Part shown: positions 17,422-27,197 of the stretch, piece by piece
Layout of the letters: the number at the start of each line of letters is the position of its first letter
Position numbering within the stretch: the stretch's first letter is position 1
Origin: Lewinellaceae bacterium
GTDB taxonomy: Bacteria; Bacteroidota; Bacteroidia; Chitinophagales; Saprospiraceae
Assembly: GCA_020636155.1 (NCBI GenBank)
Contig: JACJYM010000007.1
Location: 62,001-126,000, forward strand
Reading direction: 5' to 3'
DNA length: 64,000 nt
Translations under genes and position numbers: made by a program
Notes under the pieces: generated by a model
Told to the model about the DNA's origin: nothing
What the model saw: only the letters and a program-made list of their open reading frames with translations
Database searches by the model: none

Positions 17422-19882
17422 ATAAACTTATTTCTACTCCTACTAATACGTTAATCCCTGCTTGTGGATACACATAATTTTCGGTTACTTTAGTACCATA
17501 TATATAACTATAGGTGTAACCATTACTGGCATATTTTGTATTAAAAACATTGTTTATCAATGATTTAAATCTAAATTTTTCAAATCCTCCAAAGCGAAAA
17601 TCATAGATAAAATTTATGTTTCCAACAAAATAGGATTTCAATGCTTTAGATTCATCAGAGGTGTTGTCTAAATATTGCTTGCCTACATAATTGGTTAGAA
17701 AACCTATTTTACAAGAATTGCCAATCTTGTATTGCAATTGTGAATTATTGATGATTTTCGGACTCAAGGCGATGTCTGTATTGCCTAAATCTATAAATAT
17801 GGCTTCATATCCATTCGTATAATCATAGATTAAATATTGGAAATTCTTAATTTTATTGGTACTTAAGGTGAGCCCATTTGACCATTCCATATTTTTAAAT
17901 AGTTCGAATGTTGTGGTTATTTCCAATCCTGCACGATAGCTCCTCGCTACATTTTCTCTCAAGGGAGCTCCCACATCATTTAATGCACCGGTAGGTACCA
18001 ACTGATTGAGATAGTTCATAAAGTAAAAATTCAGTTCAACAATGGATGTTTTTCTATTGAAATTGATTGCAAGTTCCCAATCTTGTAGATTTTCGGACAC
18101 CACATTCCCATCAATATTCTCTAATAAATCAGACCGCAATGGTTCCTTATTGCCGACTGCGTAGCTGGCATACAGATTCCATAAATTATTCACATTATAT
18201 CTAAGACCGAGTTTTGGATTATAAAAGGTGTAGTCTTTCGTTAGATTTACCTCTGCATAATCGTCCGTACTTCCAGAAACCTCATAATTCACTTTCCTAA
18301 CTTGAAATTCACCTTGTAGCGTTAATTTATTAGTATAAAGTGGCCATTTTAACTTAGAAAATCCATTTAATTCTGATTTTTTACCTTTTCCATTATAATA
18401 AGGTTCATATTTTCCTGCCACATTTATATCATTAATGCTGATTAACTCGCCAAAATGCATCCCATCATACAAGGAATAAGATAAAGCGGTAATCCATTCG
18501 ACCTGATTTTGAAAAGATTTTTCAAAGCTCATTGAAGTGAAATAGAAATTATTATTAAGCCATTTTTGTCTTACAATATCGCTTATTTCGTACTCATTAC
18601 CTTCTTCATCTACAAAGGGCATTCCTATGTAGTTATATACATCATCCTGGTACTTATATTGTTCGTAATATCCATCACCGTGAGTAAGGTTAAAACTCGC
18701 ATTGAACAAGGAATTTTCGGAAAGCTTCAATCCATACAGCAACTGATAATGGTTTTGGTTGTATCGGTCAATTTGATTTTTGTATGTATAGTAATTATAG
18801 GTATCCCCAGAAGTAAACAAATTAATCGAATCCTGTTGCGTGAGATAAAGGCTTCCTAGATTGCGATCAAAGTGTTCTTTAATCAATTTCTCGTCTTGAA
18901 GGTACACACTTTCAGGTACGCCATACCATGCCTGATAAGTTTTCTCCTTTCCGGTAAAAATATTTAGTTTTAGACTACTCTTATCACTAATTCTTGATGC
19001 CGAAAAATTAATGGATGACAAATCCGAAAAGGCTCGATCGATATAACCATCACTTCCTATTTTTGAATAATCTATATTGAACGAATACTTGTTATTGATA
19101 ATCCCACTTCCTAAGTGGAACGATGCCTTTCTGGTATTGAAGCTGCCGAGTGATCCTTCAAATCTAAGGTATGGATTTTGGTGAAACTGAGAGGATTGCA
19201 GATGCACGGCACCACCAAATACTCCAGTACCCAACGTACTGGTACCCACTCCTCGCTGTACTTCGACATTGGATATATCTGAACTCAGGTTAGGCATATT
19301 TACCCAAAATACGGTATGTGATTCGCTATCATTAAGAGGCACACCGTTAAGGGTTACATTGATTCTCTGTGGGTCAATACCACGTATTCTAAAGCCGGTG
19401 TATCCTATTCCTGCACCCGCATCGCTGGTACTCTGAATAGATGTCAGGTTTTGTATTAAAATGGGGATATCCTGACCTAAGTTCTTATCTTCCATATCTT
19501 TGATAACAACTTTTTCAAACGCATAAACCCCATTATCGCCTACCGTATTCGCTTCAATTATAACACCATCAAGCAAGTAATTTTCCAATTCCAATACGAC
19601 ATTCAATTCTAAAGAACTGTCAAAAACATTGATTTGCTTTGTGTATCTTGCATATCCCAACTGGGTAACAGTGAGGATGTACGTCCCCGCCTCGACACCC
19701 TCTAGTTTATATGAACCATCTTCAGCTGAAACGGTCGCATAATTGCTATCAACCAAAAATACAGAGCAATAATCTAGTTTTTCTCCACTTGCATTGGTGA
19801 TTTTTCCAAAAATAGTAGATTGGGAGTTTAAGTTAAAAATTGACGTAAGAAAGATGACACAAACTAATATTCTTAAAGACAT
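17420..19882 (-). CDS. TonB-dependent receptor, predicted thiamine uptake
   Basis: 820 residues from the ATG at 19882, which gives a signal peptide (MSLRILVCVIFLTSIFNLNS). A carboxypeptidase-like regulatory domain follows (IFGKITNASGEKLDYCSVFL, GTYILTVTQLGY). The plug has IRGIDPQRINVTLNGVPLND and VEVQRGVGTSTLGTGVFGG, and the 22-strand barrel fills the remainder. Substrate assignment comes from the TPP riboswitch directly upstream, which in Bacteroidota commonly controls a thiamine outer-membrane receptor. An AAGGAG sequence sits 7 nt before the ATG, unusual for this phylum. Confidence 0.9.
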   Translation of the reverse strand: MSLRILVCVIFLTSIFNLNSQSTIFGKITNASGEKLDYCSVFLVDSNYATVSAEDGSYKLEGVEAGTYILTVTQLGYARYTKQINVFDSSLELNVVLELENYLLDGVIIEANTVGDNGVYAFEKVVIKDMEDKNLGQDIPILIQNLTSIQSTSDAGAGIGYTGFRIRGIDPQRINVTLNGVPLNDSESHTVFWVNMPNLSSDISNVEVQRGVGTSTLGTGVFGGAVHLQSSQFHQNPYLRFEGSLGSFNTRKASFHLGSGIINNKYSFNIDYSKIGSDGYIDRAFSDLSSINFSASRISDKSSLKLNIFTGKEKTYQAWYGVPESVYLQDEKLIKEHFDRNLGSLYLTQQDSINLFTSGDTYNYYTYKNQIDRYNQNHYQLLYGLKLSENSLFNASFNLTHGDGYYEQYKYQDDVYNYIGMPFVDEEGNEYEISDIVRQKWLNNNFYFTSMSFEKSFQNQVEWITALSYSLYDGMHFGELISINDINVAGKYEPYYNGKGKKSELNGFSKLKWPLYTNKLTLQGEFQVRKVNYEVSGSTDDYAEVNLTKDYTFYNPKLGLRYNVNNLWNLYASYAVGNKEPLRSDLLENIDGNVVSENLQDWELAINFNRKTSIVELNFYFMNYLNQLVPTGALNDVGAPLRENVARSYRAGLEITTTFELFKNMEWSNGLTLSTNKIKNFQYLIYDYTNGYEAIFIDLGNTDIALSPKIINNSQLQYKIGNSCKIGFLTNYVGKQYLDNTSDESKALKSYFVGNINFIYDFRFGGFEKFRFKSLINNVFNTKYASNGYTYSYIYGTKVTENYVYPQAGINVLVGVEISL

Positions 19883-19912
19883 AAACAAACTCCTTTTTAT
19901 CAATGATCAATA

Positions 19913-20007
19913 ATCGGAGTGTCGCAATTCCTCTACTTTCCTTGTCAGCATTACCTGACCAGGTTCGACGGGTATGATCTCAGCATCCACTTAGGAAGCA
20001 CCCCGAT
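19913..20007 (-). promoter_or_regulatory. TPP (thiamine pyrophosphate) riboswitch
   Basis: In minus sense the conserved core reads CGGGGTGC, then GCTGAGATCATACCCG, CGAACCTGGTCAGGTAATG and a short 3' arm. These are the signature THI-box elements (CUGAGA, ACCC, GAACCUG, UAAUG). Helix P1 pairs ATCGGGGTG (5') with CACTCCGAT (3'). The aptamer lies 30 nt upstream of the TonB receptor start and 12 nt after the transaldolase stop. Confidence 0.96.
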
Positions 20008-20019
20008 AAAATACTCTAT

Positions 20020-20676
20020 TTAACTATTCAACTTGTTATAATCGGCTAAAAATTTCTCTAAACCTATGTCCGTTAAAGGATGATTTAATAATCCCAAAAT
20101 TGAAGACAAAGGACTTGTAATGACATCTGCGCCAGACTTAGCTGCTTGTACAATGTGAAGTGGTGACCTAATCGAGGCAGCCAAAATCTCGGTTTCAAAA
20201 GACTGAATGGCATAAATTTCTGCAATCTCTCTTATCAACTCCATGCCATCCCAACTAATATCGTCAACACGACCAACAAATGGGGATAAATAGGTGGCCC
20301 CCGCTTTTGCCGCCAATAATGCCTGACCTGCGGAAAATACCAAAGTACAATTGGTCAATATATCATTTTCAGTGAACCAAGAAATTGCTTTAACACCATC
20401 TTTAATCATAGGCACTTTCACTACAATGTTATCCGCTAAGTCCGCAAGCATCCTTCCCTCTTCTACCATTCCTTCATAATTAGTCGAAATCACTTCCGCA
20501 CTCACATCGCCATCAACTAAATCGCATATTTTTTTATAGTGCTTCAAAATATTGTTTTTTCCCGTGATGCCTTCCTTAGCCATGAGTGAAGGATTGGTCG
20601 TCACACCATCAAGGATTCCCAGATCTTTGGCTTCAAGAATTTGGTCAATATTAGCTGTATCTATAAAAAATCTCAT
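20020..20676 (-). CDS. Transaldolase / fructose-6-phosphate aldolase family
   Basis: 218 residues, the length of the short TalC/Fsa-type family that forms a Schiff base with ketose phosphates. The N terminus is [13 protein letters not shown], with [13 protein letters not shown] at 24-36 and the catalytic lysine K87 in [21 protein letters not shown] and [10 protein letters not shown] follow. The ATG at 20676 is chosen over one 36 bp upstream because MRFFIDTA is the family start and the upstream ATG lies in the 3' end of the SRP RNA. Family members do either the transaldolase or the aldolase reaction; the sequence alone does not decide. Confidence 0.93.
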   Translation of the reverse strand: MRFFIDTANIDQILEAKDLGILDGVTTNPSLMAKEGITGKNNILKHYKKICDLVDGDVSAEVISTNYEGMVEEGRMLADLADNIVVKVPMIKDGVKAISWFTENDILTNCTLVFSAGQALLAAKAGATYLSPFVGRVDDISWDGMELIREIAEIYAIQSFETEILAASIRSPLHIVQAAKSGADVITSPLSSILGLLNHPLTDIGLEKFLADYNKLNS

Positions 20677-20703
20677 TGGACAAGTATTTAAAAAAATAAA
20701 AAG

Positions 20704-20795
20704 AGGGTGCAAACCTAACCGCTCAACCTCCTACCCTTGCTGCATTTCTACCCTGGGGGAATTCAGAGGGAGCTGGCCGTCTGACCCTCAGGGTG
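20704..20795 (-). ncRNA. ffs: Small bacterial SRP RNA (4.5S)
   Basis: The minus strand contains the SRP domain IV hairpin: CCCCCAGGGTAGAAATGCAG then CAAGGGTAGG, with the conserved AGCA loop side. It is flanked by arms (GAGGGTCAGACGGCC and GGAGGTTGAGCGG) of a long rod. The RNA binds Ffh for cotranslational membrane targeting. No Alu domain is present, as expected for a small SRP RNA. A -7 promoter element abuts the 5' end. CCCTCTTTTTATTTTTTT follows the 3' end, inside the leader of the transaldolase gene. Ends are approximate. Confidence 0.88.
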
Positions 20796-20803
20796 CAAAA
20801 GTA
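20796..20803 (-). promoter_or_regulatory. Candidate -7 element for the SRP RNA gene
   Basis: The minus strand reads TACTTTTG (TAnnTTTG) just before the RNA 5' end. A TTG lies 16 bp further upstream, slightly closer than the usual -33 element. Confidence 0.55.
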
Positions 20804-20873
20804 AAACTTTTTTGATATTCAATATGAATAAAGTGAATATTTTTTGTGGATTGCCTGAATATCTTCGGAAACA

Positions 20874-20918
20874 AATAAAACACTAGAGCCCTAAACCAAA
20901 ATAGTTTAGGGCTCTAGT
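20874..20918 (-). terminator. Rho-independent terminator after the peroxidase gene
   Basis: A perfect 15-bp stem (ACTAGAGCCCTAAAC, 20882-20896, with 20904-20918), loop CAAAATA, then GTTTTATTTGTTT in minus sense. It lies 40 bp past the stop. Confidence 0.9.
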
Positions 20919-20957
20919 AGTATTCTTAATAATTACAGAATCTCTGAATAGGAAAAA

Positions 20958-22058
20958 TTATTGAACAAACGGATCACTATATGCCGGATTATGCATCAAA
21001 TCATCACCAGTCATACTAAGCAAAAATGCTTTTATAGCCTGCCTTTCATAAGCATTGAGTTGAATACCCATTGTTTCACCTAATTTTAATCGGCTGTCTA
21101 GATTTTTGTGATTTTGTACACCATTTGAATAAAAATCTAAGACCTCATCTAATGTTTTGAAACGACCATCATGCATATATGGTGCTGTATATGCTAAGTT
21201 ACGTAGCGTTGGAATGCTAAATTTACCGTTGTCTTTTTCAAAACCATTTAATGCACCGACGCCATTATCGTCATACTCCATATCTAAGCCAATATTCGCA
21301 AAATTTCCAATGACAGAAGCACCTGTGTATCCATTGCCTTCTTCAAATATTCCAAAATCAAAGATTGGGTTGATTACATTATGGCAATTATTGCAATTTT
21401 TACTCACGAAAAGATTCTTACCGCTTTGTTCTAACGGACTCAAAGCATCAAATCCTTGATCAAATTTAGAATCAAAACTGTTAAGTTGGCTAGTAAACGC
21501 AACCAATGCTTGTTGGATATGATTAATTGACAGCCTTTCCATACCAAAAGCTCGCTGATTTAGGTCTTTGTAGTAGCCCAGTTCATTCAGTTTATCCACT
21601 AAATAGCTTTCATTTGAAATACCCATTTCTGCATGATTAGCAACCGGTTGTAAGACCAAATCCATGAGATTTAAGGCTCTTTGATCCCAAAATAAACCTT
21701 GGGCAGATGCCGTATTGACAATGGAGGGTGTATTACGGGTTGACATCTGAGCTGAAATTCCCACACTAGATGCTTGTCCATCAGCAAAAGCCAATTCTTG
21801 ACGATGGCAGCTGGCGCAAGAAAATTTATTATTAGCACTGAGGTGTTTATCATAAAATAAAACCCGACCCATGTGAATTAATTCGTTGCTAAAGAAATTG
21901 AAATTGGTAGTAGATGTAGCAATGGCACTTTTTAAACTTAAATAATCTACTTGATCTGTAATTTTAACAGAAGTTTCATCAGGTTCAATGGTAGACGTCG
22001 AACAAGAATTTAATATTATCAGCAGCGAAACGAAAAAAGGAAGGTGTTTGATTTTCAT
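20958..22058 (-). CDS. Di-haem cytochrome c peroxidase / MauG-family lipoprotein
   Basis: 366 residues from the ATG at 22058, which exposes a lipobox (LLIILNSC, Cys19). Two CXXCH haem sites are present, CASCH (81-85) and CNNCH (222-226). Family motifs include HMGRVLFYDKHLS, RNTPSIVNTA and LRNLAYTAPYMHDGRFKTL. These enzymes reduce H2O2 with electrons from cytochrome c or perform MauG-like oxidations, in the periplasm. The upstream beta-barrel gene is 28 bp away, so they are probably one transcript. The strong terminator supports an end here. Confidence 0.9.
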   Translation of the reverse strand: MKIKHLPFFVSLLIILNSCSTSTIEPDETSVKITDQVDYLSLKSAIATSTTNFNFFSNELIHMGRVLFYDKHLSANNKFSCASCHRQELAFADGQASSVGISAQMSTRNTPSIVNTASAQGLFWDQRALNLMDLVLQPVANHAEMGISNESYLVDKLNELGYYKDLNQRAFGMERLSINHIQQALVAFTSQLNSFDSKFDQGFDALSPLEQSGKNLFVSKNCNNCHNVINPIFDFGIFEEGNGYTGASVIGNFANIGLDMEYDDNGVGALNGFEKDNGKFSIPTLRNLAYTAPYMHDGRFKTLDEVLDFYSNGVQNHKNLDSRLKLGETMGIQLNAYERQAIKAFLLSMTGDDLMHNPAYSDPFVQ

Positions 22059-22086
22059 ATTATAATTATTGTAGGATTTCAAGTTG

Positions 22087-22734
22087 TTAAAAAAAATAAA
22101 CAAGATCTATATTGCTTGGTCCAACCCACTGAAGTCTGAACTGTGACGTTGAGTTAGAAGAAATTTCATCATCCATAAAAGTGATTTTACTAGATGTGCT
22201 TGAATGATTAAAAACGAGTGCTATGGAGGATTTTATAAGTAATTTGCGATTTAATTTAATCCCAAAATCGAGCTGATACCCAATTCCTGCATTCCATCCT
22301 ATTGATTTTTGTTCAAATTCATTACTTGTATTATTAAATTGAGCATAACTGAGAGAAACCCTAGGTCCAGAAGCGAGCCAAAGCCGTTTTTGAGACTTAA
22401 GGATAAATCCATAGAAGTAACTACAGCCAATCCCAAGTTGTGTGTTAGAGTCATCTGTATTGTCTATATCATCTTTTGCCTTTGTTAAACTAATGGTGGG
22501 ATCAATACTAATTTCCTGAAATCGTGTTTTATCCGCATTGAGCCATCCGTACTTAATCGATGTACTTACCGTGTTGCCACCATTCAAAACCGAGGATAAA
22601 AGTGGTTGTATGTTGATGGCAAATGAATTGAGTGAAACAGTATCGGATTGGGACGATACTTGAAAATGAATACAGAACGTAAATATTAGAAGCGAAAGTA
22701 GTTTTAATTTGTTTTTTAAACGCATAAAGAACAT
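22087..22734 (-). CDS. Predicted outer-membrane beta-barrel protein
   Basis: 215 residues. A signal peptide (LKLLSLLIFTFCIHFQVSSQ) is followed by amphipathic strands: VSTSIKYGWLNADKTRFQEI, LGIGCSYFYGFIL, VSLSYAQFN, and the end FRLQWVGPSNIDLVYFF with a terminal Phe as barrels often have. An ATG three codons in (22725) is equally possible as the start. No function is recognised; it precedes the di-haem peroxidase in the same orientation. Confidence 0.65.
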   Translation of the reverse strand: MFFMRLKNKLKLLSLLIFTFCIHFQVSSQSDTVSLNSFAINIQPLLSSVLNGGNTVSTSIKYGWLNADKTRFQEISIDPTISLTKAKDDIDNTDDSNTQLGIGCSYFYGFILKSQKRLWLASGPRVSLSYAQFNNTSNEFEQKSIGWNAGIGYQLDFGIKLNRKLLIKSSIALVFNHSSTSSKITFMDDEISSNSTSQFRLQWVGPSNIDLVYFF

Positions 22735-22982
22735 TTTACTATTATAAAGACGATTTCAATATCAAAAACGTTGGCTAACCATATTAATTTTGTCAAAAAT
22801 GCTAAATATTTCAATTGTTTGCAAATTTTTATAAAAAACAATTTCGTCTACGTCTCATGACAATATAATATTTGAATATTAAAGAAAAAATAGATATTAA
22901 TTGAGTCGAAAATGTAGGTTCAAATATTTATTTTACGTCACAATTTTTAACATCAAATAATTTCTGTGGTGGTTACGATTAT

Positions 22983-22990
22983 TATCTTTG
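22983..22990 (+). promoter_or_regulatory. Candidate -7 element for fabI
   Basis: TATCTTTG matches TAnnTTTG 31-38 bp upstream of the fabI start. The preceding 22735-22982 is AT-rich, with no gene seen in it. Confidence 0.6.
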
Positions 22991-23020
22991 TGCATCACTA
23001 ATTTTAAAACTGAAGAAACA

Positions 23021-23827
23021 ATGATGGCTAACGGAATTTTAAAAGGAAAAAGAGGAATAATATTTGGTGCATTAGACGAAAATTCTATCGCCACCTATGT
23101 AGCAGAAGCATGCGTGGCTGAAGGTGCCAATATCGTGCTGACCAATGCTCCGGTGGCCTTTAGAATGGGAGGCATACAATCATTGGCCGAAAAACTTTCG
23201 TGTGAGGCAATACCTGCAGATGTAACGATCATGGAAGATTTAGAAAATTTACTCCTACAGTCAATGAATATTTTGGGTGGAAAATTAGATTTTATGCTAC
23301 ATTCAGTCGGTATGTCACTCAATGTTAGAAAAAAGAAAGAGTACACGGATCTAAATCACGAGTGGATGTTAAAAACCTTTGACATCTCCGCAATCTCATT
23401 TCATAAGCTTATGCAACAAGCATATAAATTAGATGCCATGAACGAATATGGCTCAATAGTGGCACTTAGTTACATCGCCGCACAAAGATCATTTCCCGAC
23501 TACAGTGAGATGGCGGAATCTAAAGCATTACTTGAAAGTTTTGCAAGGAGTTTTGGTTATCATTTTGCCAAGAAAGGAAAAGTAAGGGTCAATACAGTAT
23601 CACAATCTCCTACCATGACCACTGCCGGAAGTGGTGTCAAAGGATTTAGTGATTTCTTTGGTTATGCTGATAAAATGTCGCCACTCGGCAATGCTAGTGC
23701 CCAATCTTGTGCCGAGTATTGTGTAACATTATTTTCAGATTATACTCGTATGGTGACCATGCAAAATTTATATCACGACGGTGGCTTCAGTAGTATGGGT
23801 ATGGCACCTGAAATATTAGAACTATGA
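23021..23827 (+). CDS. fabI: Enoyl-[acyl-carrier-protein] reductase (NADH-type FabI)
   Basis: 268 residues from the ATG at 23021 (a second ATG follows at once). It performs the last reduction of fatty-acid elongation. The SDR cofactor motif is GKRGIIFGALDENSIA. The FabI signature SYIAAQRSFPDYSEMAESK supplies the catalytic Tyr and Lys spaced Y-x6-K. QSPTMTTAGSGVKGF is the substrate-loop region and HDGGFSSMG closes the fold. The Bacteroidota-specific wording (NAPVAFRMG, HSVGMSLNVRK) supports FabI over other SDRs. Its stop overlaps the next gene by four bases (ATGA). Confidence 0.96.
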   Translation: MMANGILKGKRGIIFGALDENSIATYVAEACVAEGANIVLTNAPVAFRMGGIQSLAEKLSCEAIPADVTIMEDLENLLLQSMNILGGKLDFMLHSVGMSLNVRKKKEYTDLNHEWMLKTFDISAISFHKLMQQAYKLDAMNEYGSIVALSYIAAQRSFPDYSEMAESKALLESFARSFGYHFAKKGKVRVNTVSQSPTMTTAGSGVKGFSDFFGYADKMSPLGNASAQSCAEYCVTLFSDYTRMVTMQNLYHDGGFSSMGMAPEILEL

Positions 23828-25209
23828 TGAATAGAAAATCAATTGTTTATTTAATTTTATTTCTCTCTATAAAACTAAGTCTATATTCACAAGCCGTGGA
23901 GGGAACTTTGCTGGCACAATGGACAAGCCCTGATGTGACGGGGTCTGCAACGTATGATAATTCTTACAATGAAGTATGGGGAATCACCAATAACGGTCGA
24001 GAATATGCGATTATAGGATCTACCCTCGGTACGCATTTTATTGATGTTACCGACCCTGATGATATTTATGAAGCCGCTTTTGTTAAGGGAAAAGCATTCG
24101 GTTCTATTATTATCCATAGAGATTATCACGATTATAGGGGATTATTATATGCGGTTTGTGATGAAGGTAACAGCTCGTTACAAATCATTGATTTTACCAC
24201 TTTACCTGATTCAGTGACCGTAGTCTATGATTCGGATGTATTGATAAAGAGAACACATAATATATTTATCGACACATTTGTGTATCCTGCAAAACTGTAT
24301 TCTTGTTCCACGATAGGCAACAGTGGATATCACACCCTAGAGGTGTTCTCCCTCGAAAATCCGACATCACCTCAGAGTATCTATGCTTTTTCTGGAAATT
24401 TACTTGGCAAAAATATTAGCCACACACATGATGCTTATGTAAGAAGAGATACGGCATTTCTGAATTGTGGACCTAATGGACTTGCTATTGTAAACTTTCA
24501 GGATGAACCGATTTTACTCAATGATATCGAACCCAATGCCTATCCTCAATCAGGATACAATCATTCTGGTTGGCTTAATGACAAAGGAGATTACTACTAT
24601 ATGGCTGACGAAACCTGGGGTAAGGATATCAAAGCGATTGACGTCAGTGATTTAAGTCAAATAGAATTTGTAGATTTTTTCAATGCCGGAGATTCTTCTA
24701 ATTATTCGATTCCTCATAATCAAATCGTATCTGGCAATTATCTGTATGTTTCCTATTATTTTAATGGATTACAGGTCTATGATTTAACCAATCCTGATTT
24801 TCCTGAGAGAGTGATGTACTATCCTACGAGTACTATAGCACCATACGCCAACTATAAGGGAGCATGGGGAGTCTTTCCATTTTTACCTTCTGGAAATATC
24901 CTGGTTTCTGACATGCAAAATGGCCTTTTTGTAGTGAAAGGTATTGCAAATACAAGTAGTTCAACAGATATCAGAGAGCCTAGGGATTTTAGCATTGTAC
25001 CGAGTATTATTCATGACCGATTTAAAATAGAGGGCTTAGTCGATGTACTTTCCGTAGAATTGTATAATGTGGCCTCTGAGAAAGTCGTGAGTTTGAAGGG
25101 AAATTCGAATAATGAATATAATGTAGACACCAATCTTGGTGGAGGTATTTACCTAGCAAGAATAATTTGCACCGAAGCTGTGTATACTAAAAAAGTTTAC
25201 ATTCAATAG
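23824..25209 (+). CDS. Choice-of-anchor B (LVIVD-type beta-propeller) T9SS protein
   Basis: 461 residues. The signal peptide ends near LSLYSQ. Repeats with HFIDVTDPDD, LQIIDFTTLPD, LAIVNFQDEP, IKAIDVSDLSQ and LQVYDLTNPDFPERV are the blades of the choice-of-anchor B / LVIVD propeller, often histidine-rich (HRDYHDYRG, SHTHDAY, NHSGW). The C-terminal ~70 residues (FSIVPSIIHDRFKIEG to TKKVYIQ) look like a T9SS sorting domain. It overlaps fabI by ATGA, so it is translationally coupled to a fatty-acid gene with no obvious functional link. Confidence 0.85.
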   Translation: MMNRKSIVYLILFLSIKLSLYSQAVEGTLLAQWTSPDVTGSATYDNSYNEVWGITNNGREYAIIGSTLGTHFIDVTDPDDIYEAAFVKGKAFGSIIIHRDYHDYRGLLYAVCDEGNSSLQIIDFTTLPDSVTVVYDSDVLIKRTHNIFIDTFVYPAKLYSCSTIGNSGYHTLEVFSLENPTSPQSIYAFSGNLLGKNISHTHDAYVRRDTAFLNCGPNGLAIVNFQDEPILLNDIEPNAYPQSGYNHSGWLNDKGDYYYMADETWGKDIKAIDVSDLSQIEFVDFFNAGDSSNYSIPHNQIVSGNYLYVSYYFNGLQVYDLTNPDFPERVMYYPTSTIAPYANYKGAWGVFPFLPSGNILVSDMQNGLFVVKGIANTSSSTDIREPRDFSIVPSIIHDRFKIEGLVDVLSVELYNVASEKVVSLKGNSNNEYNVDTNLGGGIYLARIICTEAVYTKKVYIQ

Positions 25210-25241
25210 TAAGTTTTCGTTATATGAGCAGAAATTAAGGA

Positions 25242-27197
25242 ATGGTGTATCTTATAAATCCAATTGGAGCTCATAAAAAGGTGATAAAAATATTTAGACT
25301 TTCTATCAAGTCTATTGTTATTCTATTGATTTGTAATGCAAGTTATAGCCCCATAAATGCTCAAACGCAAGGTGATAGCCTCCAGATAAAGAAATCAGGA
25401 GTAGACTCTACCAAAACAGAAATACCGACAAACAAATCTTATAAAAACACACAATACTCAGCAAAGGGGGTCTACCAAAAATCTTTGAATAGAATAGATC
25501 AATGGCAAAGTTTTGGAGATACCAGTTTAGAAAAATTACATCAAATCTATGCAACCGAATCAAAGAGTATCCATTGGTTTTCATTGGGTAATGGGGGCTC
25601 ATCCGCTGCTGCACCATATTACATTCCAAGATTTTATCGAGGTTTAGACCTGGGTTTTGAACAGTATTCACTTTATAATTTTGAGTTAGAAAATTATAAA
25701 ATCTACAAATCTGATGTGCCGTTTTCGGATGTATTTTTTTCACCCCTTTTTGGTCAAGAAAATTTCGATGTTTCAGCGACGCATGCCCAAAGTTTTAATG
25801 ATGGCATTTCTATTAGTCTCGATTACAAACGACGACTTTACACCGGTGTATTTAAAGATCAGGCATGTAAAACCACCAATTTCGGATTTTCGTTTTTATA
25901 CCAATCTAAAAATGAAAAATTAAAACTCAACGCTTCCTACATCAGCGATGTCAATGATGAAACATTCAATGGAGGATTAGACCCTGAACTATATACAGGG
26001 GAACTCTACGCCAATACCAAAAACATTCCGGTATTTTTATCTGAAGCCAATGGAAGGCAACAAAGCAAAATCTATCTATTGCACACAGATTTTAGAATCA
26101 ACAATCAATCCGATGCATTTGGACTGAGTGTGATAGCTGATTTTGAAAAGACCAAATTGTATAATAAGTTCTATGACAAAACGACAAATACAGCTAAGGA
26201 TTCGATGGTTTATGCGGGGTTTTTAACCGATTCGAGAGGTCTCAGACGATATTATAAAAATGATAAAACCACATTTGCATCAGGGCTCATCATGGAGTTC
26301 AATGAGAACTTTAAACTTATAAGCAAGCTCATATACGACCACAATAAATATGATGTTGAACTCATCAATGATATTGAAAAAGACCTAAGTTTAGATGCTG
26401 CGTTGCGGATAAGACTTGGTGAAACTGTGTACATTAACGGAAATTTTACCCTTGGATTGGCAGAAAATGCGGGTAATTTAAATTTGGATGGTCAGCTGAA
26501 ATATCAACTTTCCAATGATTTTTCGTTAAATGGATATTTTCGATTATTTAATAGAAAACCGACTCTTGTCGAACAATTTTTTGTTTCTAATGGCGTAAAA
26601 AATTATCAAAATGATTTCAGTAAAAGCTTTGGTAATACCATAGGCGGTAAAATTCAAAGTGGCAAGTGGCATTCAGAAATCGAGCTTTTGCAACACACCG
26701 TAAATAATGCCATTTTCTGGAATTTTGAATCTAAACCCGAGCAAAGTCAGGATATTTATTTAAACACTATTTTGAAATTAAAGCAGTCAATATCAATAGG
26801 GTCCCTAGGACTTGAAATCAATGCGATGTACCAAGTGTTTAACGAAAATTTGTACCATCTCCCAAGATATTGGATGAGTGGAAACTTGTATTGGAAGCTA
26901 AAACTTTTTAATGACCACCTACACAGTCGAATAGGGATTGAAACGTCGGTTTTTGAGAAACATGCCTCACGAAGTTTTAACCCTTTGACTGGACAATTTT
27001 ACCTTTCTAAAAGTGAGGTTTCCTCGTATCCAATGACCAATTTTTATATAGACAGCAAGGTGGATAAATTCAGGGTGTTTTTCAGATTTGAGAATATCAC
27101 TAATTATTTTTCAGATACATATTATTATGAATTTGTTGATTACCCACATTTTAATCATAATTTCAGACTCGGAATACGCTGGATATTGATGGAATAA
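25242..27197 (+). CDS. Putative porin (large outer-membrane beta-barrel)
   Basis: 651 residues. It has a longer than usual N-region followed by the hydrophobic IVILLICNASY and cleavage near INAQ. After a charged linker the protein is beta-strand rich throughout. FSPLFGQENFDVSATHAQSF resembles the putative porin family (Porin_10) of Bacteroidota. There is no plug domain, so it is not a TonB receptor. It starts 32 bp after the choice-of-anchor B gene in the same orientation and probably shares its transcript. The substrate is unknown. Confidence 0.65.
   Translation: MVYLINPIGAHKKVIKIFRLSIKSIVILLICNASYSPINAQTQGDSLQIKKSGVDSTKTEIPTNKSYKNTQYSAKGVYQKSLNRIDQWQSFGDTSLEKLHQIYATESKSIHWFSLGNGGSSAAAPYYIPRFYRGLDLGFEQYSLYNFELENYKIYKSDVPFSDVFFSPLFGQENFDVSATHAQSFNDGISISLDYKRRLYTGVFKDQACKTTNFGFSFLYQSKNEKLKLNASYISDVNDETFNGGLDPELYTGELYANTKNIPVFLSEANGRQQSKIYLLHTDFRINNQSDAFGLSVIADFEKTKLYNKFYDKTTNTAKDSMVYAGFLTDSRGLRRYYKNDKTTFASGLIMEFNENFKLISKLIYDHNKYDVELINDIEKDLSLDAALRIRLGETVYINGNFTLGLAENAGNLNLDGQLKYQLSNDFSLNGYFRLFNRKPTLVEQFFVSNGVKNYQNDFSKSFGNTIGGKIQSGKWHSEIELLQHTVNNAIFWNFESKPEQSQDIYLNTILKLKQSISIGSLGLEINAMYQVFNENLYHLPRYWMSGNLYWKLKLFNDHLHSRIGIETSVFEKHASRSFNPLTGQFYLSKSEVSSYPMTNFYIDSKVDKFRVFFRFENITNYFSDTYYYEFVDYPHFNHNFRLGIRWILME

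Noticed and set aside
20677..20712. Transaldolase start at the upstream ATG (MHPLFIF)
   Set aside because: That extension overlaps the SRP RNA 3' end, and the family begins at MRFFIDTA.
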